Source: Acidobacteriota bacterium
Lineage (GTDB): Bacteria; Acidobacteriota; Terriglobia; UBA7540
Assembly (NCBI GenBank): GCA_021817045.1
Contig: JAKAWG010000005.1
Span: 1-64,000, forward strand
Length of the DNA: 64,000 nt
Direction of reading: 5' to 3'
Shown: positions 25,287-34,106 of the stretch, one piece after another
Layout: each line of letters starts with the position of its first letter
How positions within the stretch are numbered: the stretch's first letter is position 1
Notes under the pieces: model-generated
Told to the model about the DNA's origin: nothing
The model's input: only the letters and a program-made list of their open reading frames with translations
Database searches by the model: none
Program-made: the position numbers and the translations under genes

Positions 25287-27476
25287 ATGAACCGCCGGGA
25301 ATTTCTCGCGGCTTCCGCCGCGCCCCTAATCCTCACACCCGTTCCCCAATCTTCCTCTTCCGCGACAAGCCAGCCCTGGTATGCCACAATGCGCCGGTGC
25401 GGCCAGATTAATTTCAACGAGCGGGACCCCCTCACTATGAATCCGGCCGAGTGGATGGGTTACTGGGCATCCCTCCAGGTGAACGCGGTGTTGCTGAATG
25501 GCGGCGGCATCGTGGCCTTCTATCCCACCGAGGTTCCTTACCAGCATCGCAGTGAGTTTCTCGGCTCCCGCGATCTGTTCGGAGAGATGGCAGCGGCGGC
25601 GCGCCAGAGAGGAATCCGCGTGGTGGCCCGCATGGACTGCAATTATGCATACGAAGAAGCGCTGCTGGCCCATCCGGAATGGTTCGAGCGAAACCGCGAC
25701 GGCTCGGTGCGGCGCGAGCCCGAGTGTCCCTGGCTGTATCAGACCTGCATGTTCAGCACCTACTTCACCGAGCAGATGCCGGCCATCTACCGCGAGATCA
25801 ACACCCGCTACCGCCCCGACGGTTTCTTCACGAACGGCTGGCCCGGCACCGGCCCGCTCGAAGTCTGTTATTGCCCGAGCTGCATGAATATTTACCACGC
25901 GCAGACCGGTGGCATCCCGCCCGCCTATACCGATGCGTCGAGCGCCGCGTATCGAAAGTACTACGAAATTTATATGGACCGTATCGCCCAGATCTGGCGC
26001 TTGTGGGAACAGGTGGTGCGCGAGAAGAACCCGGATTCGGTCTACGTCGGCAATCTTGGTGGCGGTTTGAATACTGTGAAGGACCTCAAGCAGTTCGGCG
26101 AAATCGCCGCTTGGTTCAACGCAGACCACCAGGGACGAGTAGCCCACACGCCCGTGTGGGATTGCGCCCAGCAGGGTCGCGTAGCCCGGTCCGTAATGGA
26201 TGGTAAAACCGTCACAAATGTGATTGGCGCCTACTGCACCAGTCATCCCGTGTGGCGACACGCGAGCAAAGCGCCTGCCGAGGCCACCATATGGATGGCC
26301 GGGGCAGTGGCCAGCGGCATGGTGCCGTGGTATCACTGGCTGGGTGGCTCGCCGCTCGATACGCGTTGGCGGGAGACGGGCCGCGTGTTCTACGACTGGC
26401 TTGCTGCTAACGAGCAGCACTTCCGAAACCGCCGCTCGATCGCCGAAGTGGCGGTGCTTTATCCACAAAGCACGATCGCCTTTTATCGCGCCAACGGCAG
26501 GCCGGAGCGGACGCTCGGCGGCGAGCGCATTGACCCGACGGATTACGTCCAGGGCCTATACCAGGCGTTACTGGAAGGCCGCATTTTATTCGATATGATC
26601 CATCAGGAAAATCTCTCGTCCGACACGCTCAAGCCCTACCGCGCCCTGTTGATTGCCAACGCCGCCTACCTGCGCGACGGCGAGTGTGAGGCGATTCGGG
26701 AGTACGTGCGAGCTGGCGGCTCGCTGCTGGCGACGTTTGAAACCTCGCGCTACAACGAGTGGGGCGAGTTACGCGGCGACTTTGGCCTGCGCGACGTGTT
26801 TGGAGTCAGCGTGGCAGGCGAGGTGGCCGGGCCTCACAACAATAGCTACATGCGCATCGAGCGTCCGCACCCCATCCTCAAGAGCTTCACCGGCACTGAG
26901 ATTTTTCCCGCGCCTGAGTTTCGCGTCCCGGTCGGCCACGTCGCGGCGGACTCGCTCTTTCTGAGCTTTATTCCTCCTTATCCAGTCTTTCCGCCGGAAA
27001 TGGTCTTTCCGCGCATCGCGCGGACGCGCGAGCCGTCGGCCGTTTTCCGCGAAACGGGCAACGCGCGGGTCGTCTACTTTCCCGGCGACATCTGCCGGAC
27101 GTCGTGGATTTCAGGCAATACGGACCTCAGCCGGCTGCTGCGATCGAGCCTCGGCTGGCTGCTTGCCAACTCCGGGCCGCCCGTGACGGTTACCGGGCCA
27201 GGACTGATTGAGGTGTTTGCCTGGGAAACCGAGCCTGGGTTTGCAATTCACATTCTCAATTACACGAACCCCAATCTGACCAGGCCTTCAATCCGCCGCT
27301 TCTACCCGGCCGGCCCCTTCAAGGTTAGCTTCCGCATTCCGGCAGGAAAGAACATCACGCACGCTCGTGCGCTCCGTGCCGGACGGAATCTCCAGTTCAC
27401 GAAGGGAGATAACGAGCTCACGCTGACAACACCTTTGGTAAACGATTATGAAGTGATTGCTCTGAAATCATCTTGA
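25287..27476 (+). CDS. Tat-exported glycoside hydrolase-like protein (GHL6/beta-galactosidase trimerisation type)
   Basis: About 729 residues. A twin-arginine-type signal (MNRREFLAASAAPLIL) precedes a TIM-barrel domain of the hypothetical glycosyl hydrolase 6 type. Readable landmarks are WYATMRRCGQINFNERDP, VVARMDCNYAYEEALLAHPEWF, PDGFFTNGWPGTG and the Cys pair CYCPSC. Residues from about 430 resemble the glutamine-amidotransferase-like trimerisation domain of GH42 enzymes (YRALLIANAAYL, IREYVRAGGSLLATFETS). The substrate is unknown; a galactoside or rhamnoside is plausible given the neighbouring GH106. The start is set by the ribosome binding site and the RR signal; an upstream in-frame ATG at 25116 lacks support. 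Confidence 0.8.
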   Translation: MNRREFLAASAAPLILTPVPQSSSSATSQPWYATMRRCGQINFNERDPLTMNPAEWMGYWASLQVNAVLLNGGGIVAFYPTEVPYQHRSEFLGSRDLFGEMAAAARQRGIRVVARMDCNYAYEEALLAHPEWFERNRDGSVRREPECPWLYQTCMFSTYFTEQMPAIYREINTRYRPDGFFTNGWPGTGPLEVCYCPSCMNIYHAQTGGIPPAYTDASSAAYRKYYEIYMDRIAQIWRLWEQVVREKNPDSVYVGNLGGGLNTVKDLKQFGEIAAWFNADHQGRVAHTPVWDCAQQGRVARSVMDGKTVTNVIGAYCTSHPVWRHASKAPAEATIWMAGAVASGMVPWYHWLGGSPLDTRWRETGRVFYDWLAANEQHFRNRRSIAEVAVLYPQSTIAFYRANGRPERTLGGERIDPTDYVQGLYQALLEGRILFDMIHQENLSSDTLKPYRALLIANAAYLRDGECEAIREYVRAGGSLLATFETSRYNEWGELRGDFGLRDVFGVSVAGEVAGPHNNSYMRIERPHPILKSFTGTEIFPAPEFRVPVGHVAADSLFLSFIPPYPVFPPEMVFPRIARTREPSAVFRETGNARVVYFPGDICRTSWISGNTDLSRLLRSSLGWLLANSGPPVTVTGPGLIEVFAWETEPGFAIHILNYTNPNLTRPSIRRFYPAGPFKVSFRIPAGKNITHARALRAGRNLQFTKGDNELTLTTPLVNDYEVIALKSS

Positions 27477-27556
27477 CTAGCTGCTTTGAAGCTGTTTATA
27501 TATCGAGGGCTGTTTGACTATTTCGAACTGAGAGTGGTTGGAGAGGAGGGTGCGGG

Positions 27557-30500
27557 ATGAAGCGTCGAACTTTTATTCAGACATGCGTGGGCGGTGCGCT
27601 GGCTTTGACCGGAATCGGGCGGGAAAGGGCCCTGGCCGCCCCGCAGGATTTGACAGTAACCAACTTCCTTCACCCACCGGAATCGGCCTGTCCCAAGACG
27701 TGGTGGCACTGGATGAACGGAAATATCAGTGCCGAGGGCATTACCTTAGACCTCGAGTTTTTGAAGAGGGCGGGGCTTGGCGGCTTTCAAATCTTCCAGG
27801 TCGGCGTGGGCATTCCCAAAGGGCCGGTCGCTTATGGCGGATCTGAATGGCTTAGCCTGCTCCAGCACGCCGCCAGCGAGGCTGATCGGCTTGGTCTGGA
27901 ATTCGACATGATGAATTGTCCCGGCTGGTCGTCGAGCGGGGGCCCGTGGATTACGCCGGCACTTTCCATGCAACAGTTCACCTGGAGCGAAGCTTCTGTT
28001 CAGGGCGGGCGGCTCGTGAGCGTGACGCTGCCCCAGCCTTACACCAAGCACGGATATTACCAGGACGCATTTGTCGTGGCGTTTCCCGCGCTTCCGGGCG
28101 AGGAGAGACCGCTGGCGGAGTTGTTGACGAAGGCCACGACAGGTGGTGAATCCGTTGATGCCAGCTTGTTGACCGGGTCCGACCTGTGGAAAGGCATCGA
28201 AATCCAGCCGTCCGAAGTCGGCGAACCTGGCCATCTGCTGTTGGAATTCGCCGAGCCCTTTGAGGCGCGCTCGATTTCTCTCTATCTCTTCAAAGCGTCC
28301 GCTCGGCGCGGAGGAAGAGCGCCTTCCGCAAGGCTGAACGTAGTGACGCTCGAAGCGTCGGACAACGGAGTCCAATTTCGCAAGGTATGCGACTTGAACG
28401 CTGAATACAACAACACGGCAGACCCGTCCGGCGAACAACACTTGGAAGTACCGTCCACAACAAGCTTCCCTGCGGTGCGTGCGAAATATTATCGGTTGCT
28501 TACTTGGCAGCCGGCCCGTGTCGCCGCATTCAGGCTTTCGGGAGCAACCTACATCACGGATTGGCCGCACAAGGCGAACTTTGCTCATCGGACCGAGTCC
28601 TGGACCGAACCTCTCCCGCCTGAACCTCTGCAGGTAACGGGAGTCGTTAATCGCGGATCCATTGTCGATCCTGCCTCAGTCGTCGATTTGACTCAAGACA
28701 CGGACAGCCAGGGCCGGCTGAGTTGGAAGGCGCCTGCAGGAGACTGGACCGTTCTCCGCTTAGGACACACCACTGTCGGCGTCGAGAACCACCCTGCTCC
28801 TGACGGAGGGTTAGGTCTTGAGTGCGATAAATTCAGCCGGGACGCTTACGATTTCCATTTCAATCACTTCTTCGGGAAACTCTTCTCGGCGATTCAACCC
28901 CTGGCCGCCAAGGGCAAAGCGGGCGCGACCATCGACAGCTACGAGGTCGGGATGCAGACGTGGACTGCAAAGTTTCCGGAAGAATTTCAGGCTCGGCGCG
29001 GCTACGACCTGAAAAAATACCTCCCGGCGCTAACCGGCCGAGTCGTCGGCAGCGGCGATGTTTCTGATCGGTTCCTCTGGGACTTTCGCCGGACCTGTGC
29101 CGACCTTATGGCGGACTACTACTATGGACGCTTTGCCGAGCAATGCCACCAACATGGCATGAAGGCTTACGCGGAGCCGTACAGTGGCGGGCCGTTCGAG
29201 GAAATGCAATCGGGTGCGAAGCTGGATATTCCCATGGGCGAATTTTGGGTGGCAGACAGCAACAACTACAGTGTGAAACTCGCCGGTTCCATCGGTCACA
29301 CGCACGGAAAGCCAATCATCGCCGCGGAATCCTACACTGGGGCGCCCGAGCTTGCTAAATGGCAGCAATATCCTTACGCCATGAAAGCGGAGGGAGACTG
29401 GATGTACACGCAGGGACTTAATCAGTACATCTTTCACGTTTACGCGATGCAGCCGAATCCCACCGCTGCGCCTGGTATGACCATGGGGCCCTTTGGATGG
29501 ATGCACAGCCGGAACAATGATTGGGCCAATCAGGAGTGGGCCTGGATTGACTATGTCAAGCGCTGTCAACACATGCTGCAACAAGGACATTTGGTCGCGG
29601 ACTTGCTCTATTTCAAGGGAGTCAACGTTCCTGTCAACACCCCGATGTGGCCGGAGTCGCTGAGTCCTACGCCACCCGAAGGTTACTATTACGACGTTGC
29701 GAACGTCGAAGTAATCCTCGAACGAATAGCAATCAAAGACGGTCGCATTGTTCTGCCGGACGGTGTCTCCTATAAGATTCTGGTGCTTCCTGAGGACAAC
29801 CGGATAACGCTCGAACTGCTGCAAAAGATTCAGCAACTCGTCAACGCAGGGATGTGTCTGGTGGGCCCGAAACCCGCCTTTACACCCGGCTTGACGGGAT
29901 ATCCTGAAAGCGACAAACAGTTGCGGCGGATTGCGGATGAAATCTGGGGTGACCTCAATGGCTCAACAATAACGGAACGCACCTATGGGCAAGGCCGAGT
30001 ATTCTGGGGCCAAACGATGATCGCCGTGCTTGACAAATTGAAAATCATGCCCGACTGTGAAGTCACGTCACGCTCTGGCGACGCGCCCATCAATTTTATC
30101 CACCGGCGAGCAGGAAGCGCGGAAATCTACTTTTTGGCTAATCGTCGTCGGCAATCGGAGGATCTGGTATGCACGTTCAGAGTTGAAGATATGCAGCCGG
30201 AGTTTTGGAATCCGGAAACCGGCGAGATCGTCCCCGCCGCCGTCTATGACGTAGTTGAAGGAGGGGTGCGGGTACCCATTCGGCTTGGCCCGGCGGGCTC
30301 GCTGTTCGTTGTATTTCGCTCCCGGGCTCGTGCGCAACGTTTGAGCGCCGTCACGCAGCGAGATAAGACGCTTCTTGGATGCCAGCCCTTCCCAGTGCCC
30401 ACGGCTGGCCGCTATCCCGCGCCTGCCAACAACTTCACGATTAGCGTCTGGATCATGCCGGACACTGATATGAATTTAGGCGAACCCACGAGCTTCGTGT

Positions 30501-31588
30501 TCTATCCGCCGGCGGGCGAAGTGGCGTACGGAGCGGGGCATACAGCATGTGGTCTGGTTGCGGCTCGCAATGGCGTTTCCGTCTTTGAGCGCACAAGCGG
30601 CAATCCAAAGGCCGTCTTAACAGTTCCTCGACCGATTGAGGGCTGGACTCACCTTGCCTTGGTGTACCGGGGCGGCGCACCCTTGCTCTACCTCAATGGC
30701 GAGTTGGTTGGCCGAGGCCAGCCGTCTGGTAACGTTGTTCACCCTGGGCTTGGAGAAGCGTTCCAACGCGACGGCGCTGAATATTTTTACGGGAATATGA
30801 GTGAGCCTCAACTCTTCGACGAAGCGCTGAGCGGTGGCCGGATCACTCAGCTTGCCTCAGCGGGTTTGCCAGAGCCCGAGAAGCCGCCTGCGCTCGAACC
30901 ATGGGCCAGCCCTAATGAGTCAGCCCCGCAGTCCCCGAAGTGGATCTTCTGGCAGGACGGCCATTACACAATTCAGGATGGTGCCGGGAAGAGTACTTCC
31001 GTCGATATTTCCCGAATTGGAGAGCCGATGGAGCTTCAAGGGCCTTGGCACGTTGCCTTTCCGCCAAACCTCGGAGCGCCCGCTGAAATAGTGCTACCCG
31101 AGCTGGTCTCACTGTGCAAGCACGCCGAGCCTGGAGTAAAGTACTTTTCCGGCACGGCCACCTATACAAAGCAATTCGATTTTTCAAAGAGTCAGGCTGC
31201 TGACTTGGTCTATCTGGACCTTGGTCGGGTGCAGGTGGCGGCTGAGGTGCGGCTGAACGGCAAGGATCTTGGCGCCTGGTGGAAGCCGCCTTATCGGGTG
31301 AATGTCACACAGGCTCTGCGCGCCGGCACAAACACCCTGGAAGTTCGAGTGAGCAACCTCTGGGTCAACCGATTGATCGGCGACGAGCAACTTCCACCCG
31401 AAAATTCTTATGGGCCGGATGGCGCAATCCTTCAGTTGCCGGCTTGGTATGTTGAAGGCAAGCCTAAGCCTGCCGGCGGGCGAATTGCTTTTGCGACCTG
31501 GAACCACTACGAAAAAAACTCGCCCCTGGTCGAATCCGGCCTTCTCGGACCTGTTCGGCTGCGTCGGGCAATCCTCCGTTCCTTATGA
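27557..31588 (+). CDS. GH106 alpha-L-rhamnosidase with LamG-like insertion
   Basis: A 1343-residue secreted enzyme. A Tat-like signal (MKRRTFIQTCVGGALALTG) is followed by the GH106 opening (FLHPPESACPKTWWHWMNG, ISAEGITLDLEFLKRAGLGG, FDMMNCPGWSSSGGPW). GH106 enzymes remove terminal alpha-L-rhamnose, for example from rhamnogalacturonan. A LamG/concanavalin-like domain is inserted at about 950-1110 (FTISVWIMPDTDMNL, WTHLALVYRGGAPLLYLNGELVG). A galactose-binding-type beta domain ends the protein (VYLDLGRVQVAAEVRLNGKDLG). It would act in the periplasm or outside the cell. GGAGAGGAGG lies just upstream. The hydrolase at 25287 is 80 bases upstream, same strand, so the two probably form an operon. 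Confidence 0.87.
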   Translation: MKRRTFIQTCVGGALALTGIGRERALAAPQDLTVTNFLHPPESACPKTWWHWMNGNISAEGITLDLEFLKRAGLGGFQIFQVGVGIPKGPVAYGGSEWLSLLQHAASEADRLGLEFDMMNCPGWSSSGGPWITPALSMQQFTWSEASVQGGRLVSVTLPQPYTKHGYYQDAFVVAFPALPGEERPLAELLTKATTGGESVDASLLTGSDLWKGIEIQPSEVGEPGHLLLEFAEPFEARSISLYLFKASARRGGRAPSARLNVVTLEASDNGVQFRKVCDLNAEYNNTADPSGEQHLEVPSTTSFPAVRAKYYRLLTWQPARVAAFRLSGATYITDWPHKANFAHRTESWTEPLPPEPLQVTGVVNRGSIVDPASVVDLTQDTDSQGRLSWKAPAGDWTVLRLGHTTVGVENHPAPDGGLGLECDKFSRDAYDFHFNHFFGKLFSAIQPLAAKGKAGATIDSYEVGMQTWTAKFPEEFQARRGYDLKKYLPALTGRVVGSGDVSDRFLWDFRRTCADLMADYYYGRFAEQCHQHGMKAYAEPYSGGPFEEMQSGAKLDIPMGEFWVADSNNYSVKLAGSIGHTHGKPIIAAESYTGAPELAKWQQYPYAMKAEGDWMYTQGLNQYIFHVYAMQPNPTAAPGMTMGPFGWMHSRNNDWANQEWAWIDYVKRCQHMLQQGHLVADLLYFKGVNVPVNTPMWPESLSPTPPEGYYYDVANVEVILERIAIKDGRIVLPDGVSYKILVLPEDNRITLELLQKIQQLVNAGMCLVGPKPAFTPGLTGYPESDKQLRRIADEIWGDLNGSTITERTYGQGRVFWGQTMIAVLDKLKIMPDCEVTSRSGDAPINFIHRRAGSAEIYFLANRRRQSEDLVCTFRVEDMQPEFWNPETGEIVPAAVYDVVEGGVRVPIRLGPAGSLFVVFRSRARAQRLSAVTQRDKTLLGCQPFPVPTAGRYPAPANNFTISVWIMPDTDMNLGEPTSFVFYPPAGEVAYGAGHTACGLVAARNGVSVFERTSGNPKAVLTVPRPIEGWTHLALVYRGGAPLLYLNGELVGRGQPSGNVVHPGLGEAFQRDGAEYFYGNMSEPQLFDEALSGGRITQLASAGLPEPEKPPALEPWASPNESAPQSPKWIFWQDGHYTIQDGAGKSTSVDISRIGEPMELQGPWHVAFPPNLGAPAEIVLPELVSLCKHAEPGVKYFSGTATYTKQFDFSKSQAADLVYLDLGRVQVAAEVRLNGKDLGAWWKPPYRVNVTQALRAGTNTLEVRVSNLWVNRLIGDEQLPPENSYGPDGAILQLPAWYVEGKPKPAGGRIAFATWNHYEKNSPLVESGLLGPVRLRRAILRSL

Positions 31589-31717
31589 CCTCTCCGCGTG
31601 CGGGATGGACGCAGAGAACTCGAACAGCTTCACGTTCCTCTTGTCCGCCTGTCACGTGTCACCGATCAGACGCAGAATCGAAAACAGTGGGAGCCTTAGA
31701 TCGGCGGCTTGCAAAAG

Positions 31718-31754
31718 TGTACTTTTTATAGTACATGCACCTTATAGGGTGCAT
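31718..31754. promoter_or_regulatory. Two tandem palindromes at the start of the toxin-antitoxin operon
   Basis: TGTACT-TTTTAT-AGTACA (31718-31735) is directly followed by ATGCACC-TTATAG-GGTGCAT (31735-31754). The second overlaps the toxin start codon (31753). Tandem operators over the start are typical of autoregulated toxin-antitoxin pairs. Confidence 0.5.
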
Positions 31755-32112
31755 GGTGCCAGAAAGCCACGCGCCACAGAAAGCCCCGCTCATATTCTTC
31801 CGCACGGTAGCGGGGAGCGAGCCCGTCCGCGAATGGCTGAAAGAGTTGCCGGGAGCTGAGCGTTAAGCGATTGGGAAAGACCTGCTACGGGCACAATGGC
31901 GATGGCCGGTGGGTATGCCGCTTTGCCGTCCGCTCAGAAACGGGCTATGGGAAGTCCGAACGGACCTGCCGACAAAGCGCGCAGCGCGCGCGCTGCTCTG
32001 TCTCTACCATGGTCATTTGGTGGCTCTGCACGGGTTTATCAAAAAAACGCTGACCGCACCGGATGATCATTTGGCGTTGGCCCTCAAGCGTCAGAAGGAG
32101 TTGCAGGAATGA
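31753..32112 (+). pseudogene. HigB/Gp49-like toxin gene interrupted by an in-frame stop
   Basis: One continuous 120-codon frame (including the terminal stop) encodes a RelE-superfamily HigB-like (phage Gp49-like) toxin: APLIFFRTVAGSEPVREWLKELP, then AIGKDLLRAQWRWPVGMPL, GLWEVRTDLPTKRAARALLC, HGFIKKTLTAPDDHLALALKR. The frame is broken only by TAA at 31864-31866, exactly where the family has Lys before AIGKD; a single A-to-T change would explain it. The first 37 residues alone should be inactive. The antitoxin gene overlaps the end (ATGA at 32109) and is intact. Readthrough or a sequencing error is the alternative. Confidence 0.75.
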
Positions 32113-32387
32113 GTAAGAAACACATGGGTTCGGGCATCGACGATTTCCTTAAAGAAAAAGGTATCTTTGAAGAGGCGCAGGCTCAGGCCATCAAGGGGGG
32201 CGTCGCCTGGCAGCTTGCGCAGGCCATGAAGAAAAGGAAAATATCGAAAGCTCGGATGGCAACTCTGCTAAAGACCAGCCGGACTCAAGTTGACCGCCTT
32301 CTTGATCCGAAAAATGACATCACGCTCTCAAGCCTGCAGCGCGCGGCAGCGATGGTCGGCCGGCGCGTAGTGATCGAGCTGGTTTAA
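32109..32387 (+). CDS. HigA-like antitoxin, XRE-type helix-turn-helix
   Basis: A 92-residue DNA-binding antitoxin. After a polar N-terminus it has a helix-turn-helix around residues 38-90 (AWQLAQAMKKRKISKARMATLL, TSRTQVDRLLDPKNDITLSSLQ). This matches the HigA-like antitoxins paired with Gp49-type toxins. It would bind both its toxin and the palindromes at 31718-31754. The start overlaps the toxin stop, so it depends on translation reaching the toxin end. The internal toxin stop could therefore reduce its expression. Confidence 0.8.
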   Translation: MSKKHMGSGIDDFLKEKGIFEEAQAQAIKGGVAWQLAQAMKKRKISKARMATLLKTSRTQVDRLLDPKNDITLSSLQRAAAMVGRRVVIELV

Positions 32388-32441
32388 AAGATCGCCGTCG
32401 CGACGTGCATTCGTCGCTATGCAGACCACGGAGCGATTACT

Positions 32442-33374
32442 GTGGAAACTGGACTAGCAACTGAAATGATATCGCGCCCGCATCCGGTGTATGCAACGAA
32501 TCTGGGAAGAATGTATTGTGGCAGAGCGGAGGAAGTGCTCCTTCGGCACCCGCTTTGCCTTAAGAGGAACGGTGTCCAGCTAATTTTCACGTCGCCCCCG
32601 TTTCCTCTGAACCGCAAGAAAAAATATGGCAACTTACAGGGCACGGAGTATGTAGAGTGGCTTGCGGGATTCGCCAGATTGTTTCGCGATCTTCTAAAGC
32701 CGGAGGGCTCATTGGTCGTCGAGCTCGGAAATGCGTGGGAGCCAGGAAAACCTGTGATGTCGACCCTAACACTCAAAGCACTCCTTGCACTTCAAGAGGA
32801 GGGCCATTTTTACCTGTGCCAGGAATTTATCTGCTATAACCCGGCAAGATTGCCGAGTCCGGCCCAGTGGGTCAATGTGGAGAGGATTCGCCTCAAGGAT
32901 TCGTTCACGCGCCTTTGGTGGATGTCGCCGTCTGATCGTCCAAAGGCTGACAACCGCCGCGTGCTGCGGAAATACAGCAACTCGATGAGGAAGCTGCTAA
33001 TCTCGCGGAAATATAATGCCGGAAAGAGGCCGTCCGAACATCAGATCGGGAAAACTTCATTCCTTGCAGACAACGGGGGTGCGATACCCCCAAATGTGCT
33101 CCAGATTGCTAACACACAGGCGAGCGACGACTACCAGAATTTCTGTCGCGTGAAACACGTATCGCCTCACCCATCACGAATGCCTCTGAGCGTTCCAGAA
33201 TTTTTTATCAAGTTTCTTACGGACGAGGGTGACTTAGTTCTTGACCCATTTGCGGGGAGCAACACCACTGGTGCCGCTGCCGAGCATTTGCGAAGGCGAT
33301 GGCTAAGCGTTGAAGTCCAACCAGATTACGTCGAAAGCTCATGCGGCCGATTCAGCCAGGCATCTTTAATCTAA
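32442..33374 (+). CDS. PvuII-like N4-cytosine DNA methyltransferase (beta class)
   Basis: A 310-residue site-specific methyltransferase. Catalytic motif IV is TSPPF (about 50-54). The AdoMet motif I DPFAGSNTTG (268-277) lies C-terminal to it, giving the beta-class order. The segments RKKKYGNLQGTEYVEWL, NPARLPSPAQWVNVERIRLKD, DNGGAIPPNVLQIAN and HPSRMPLSVPEFFIKFLT closely follow M.PvuII as I remember it, which methylates N4 of cytosine in CAGCTG. The target here is not proven. No PvuII-type endonuclease is next to it; the convergent operon downstream encodes a GHKL ATPase and two winged-helix proteins instead. The start could be GTG 32442 or ATG 32466. Confidence 0.87.
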   Translation: METGLATEMISRPHPVYATNLGRMYCGRAEEVLLRHPLCLKRNGVQLIFTSPPFPLNRKKKYGNLQGTEYVEWLAGFARLFRDLLKPEGSLVVELGNAWEPGKPVMSTLTLKALLALQEEGHFYLCQEFICYNPARLPSPAQWVNVERIRLKDSFTRLWWMSPSDRPKADNRRVLRKYSNSMRKLLISRKYNAGKRPSEHQIGKTSFLADNGGAIPPNVLQIANTQASDDYQNFCRVKHVSPHPSRMPLSVPEFFIKFLTDEGDLVLDPFAGSNTTGAAAEHLRRRWLSVEVQPDYVESSCGRFSQASLI

Positions 33375-33415
33375 AATGCGACCCTCTGCCGTTTGGTGGA
33401 CATAATGCTTCCGTA

Positions 33416-34096
33416 TCATCGCGGAATCCGTTCGTCCGAGCGACCACGGATCACATCTAGTTCGGCTTCAAAGGCCTCCAATAGATGCCTTTGAAGCGTG
33501 CGCACCATGGCCAGATCGTTTTTGGTAACTTGAATTGTGGTACCGGGTAACAAAAGTGCAGCGCTCCCCTCTGCCGCAAGCAATTCCTCGGCTGCTCCAA
33601 CCGCTGCTTCGGCCTCCTTGACAGCAACATTTAGTTGCTGAGCGTTGCTTCGGGGGGAAATATTCCAAAACGCGCACAGATCTCCAAAAGTCAGCTCCTG
33701 TTGCAGGCGATGTTTATCAAATGCGCGTGCGCCTACAAGACGTCCGACGACCGAGGCTGTTTCGCGAGTTAGCGATGCTGCGCGCCTAATGGAACCCGGA
33801 CCGGAGGATTCGGGCCCGGCTTGGATCGCCTGCCTCCCGACTTCCGTGACGCGGTATCGTTTTTCGCCCACCTTCTTCAACCATCCCTTACCGCGAAGGC
33901 CTTTCATTCCCATTATGTTAGTCAGTATCCGGTTCGAATCCGGGTACTTGCCTGCATAACCCTGTAAGCCGAACGTGTCAGGGAAGCGTTCCCAACACCG
34001 AACTACCAGGTCCTCTGCCGTAAAGGTTCCCTTGTCGCGGTCAAGCTCCAGGGCGCAGGACAGGATTTTTTCAGGAACCGTCAGGTCGTTTCCCAT
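33416..34096 (-). CDS. Winged-helix protein, third gene of the GHKL ATPase operon
   Basis: A 226-residue soluble protein of no family I can name. Residues 1-90 look like a winged helix (PEKILSCALELDRDKGTFTAEDLV, RILTNIMGMKGLRGKGWLKKVG, then YRVTEVGRQAIQ). The second half is helical with an Ala/Glu-rich stretch (VAVKEAEAAVGAAEELLA). There is no PD-ExK, HNH or other nuclease motif. It starts ten bases after the ATPase stop, so it belongs to that operon. It is inferred to be a DNA-contacting or specificity subunit. Confidence 0.65.
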   Translation of the reverse strand: MGNDLTVPEKILSCALELDRDKGTFTAEDLVVRCWERFPDTFGLQGYAGKYPDSNRILTNIMGMKGLRGKGWLKKVGEKRYRVTEVGRQAIQAGPESSGPGSIRRAASLTRETASVVGRLVGARAFDKHRLQQELTFGDLCAFWNISPRSNAQQLNVAVKEAEAAVGAAEELLAAEGSAALLLPGTTIQVTKNDLAMVRTLQRHLLEAFEAELDVIRGRSDERIPR

Positions 34097-34106
34097 CTGA
34101 GATCAC

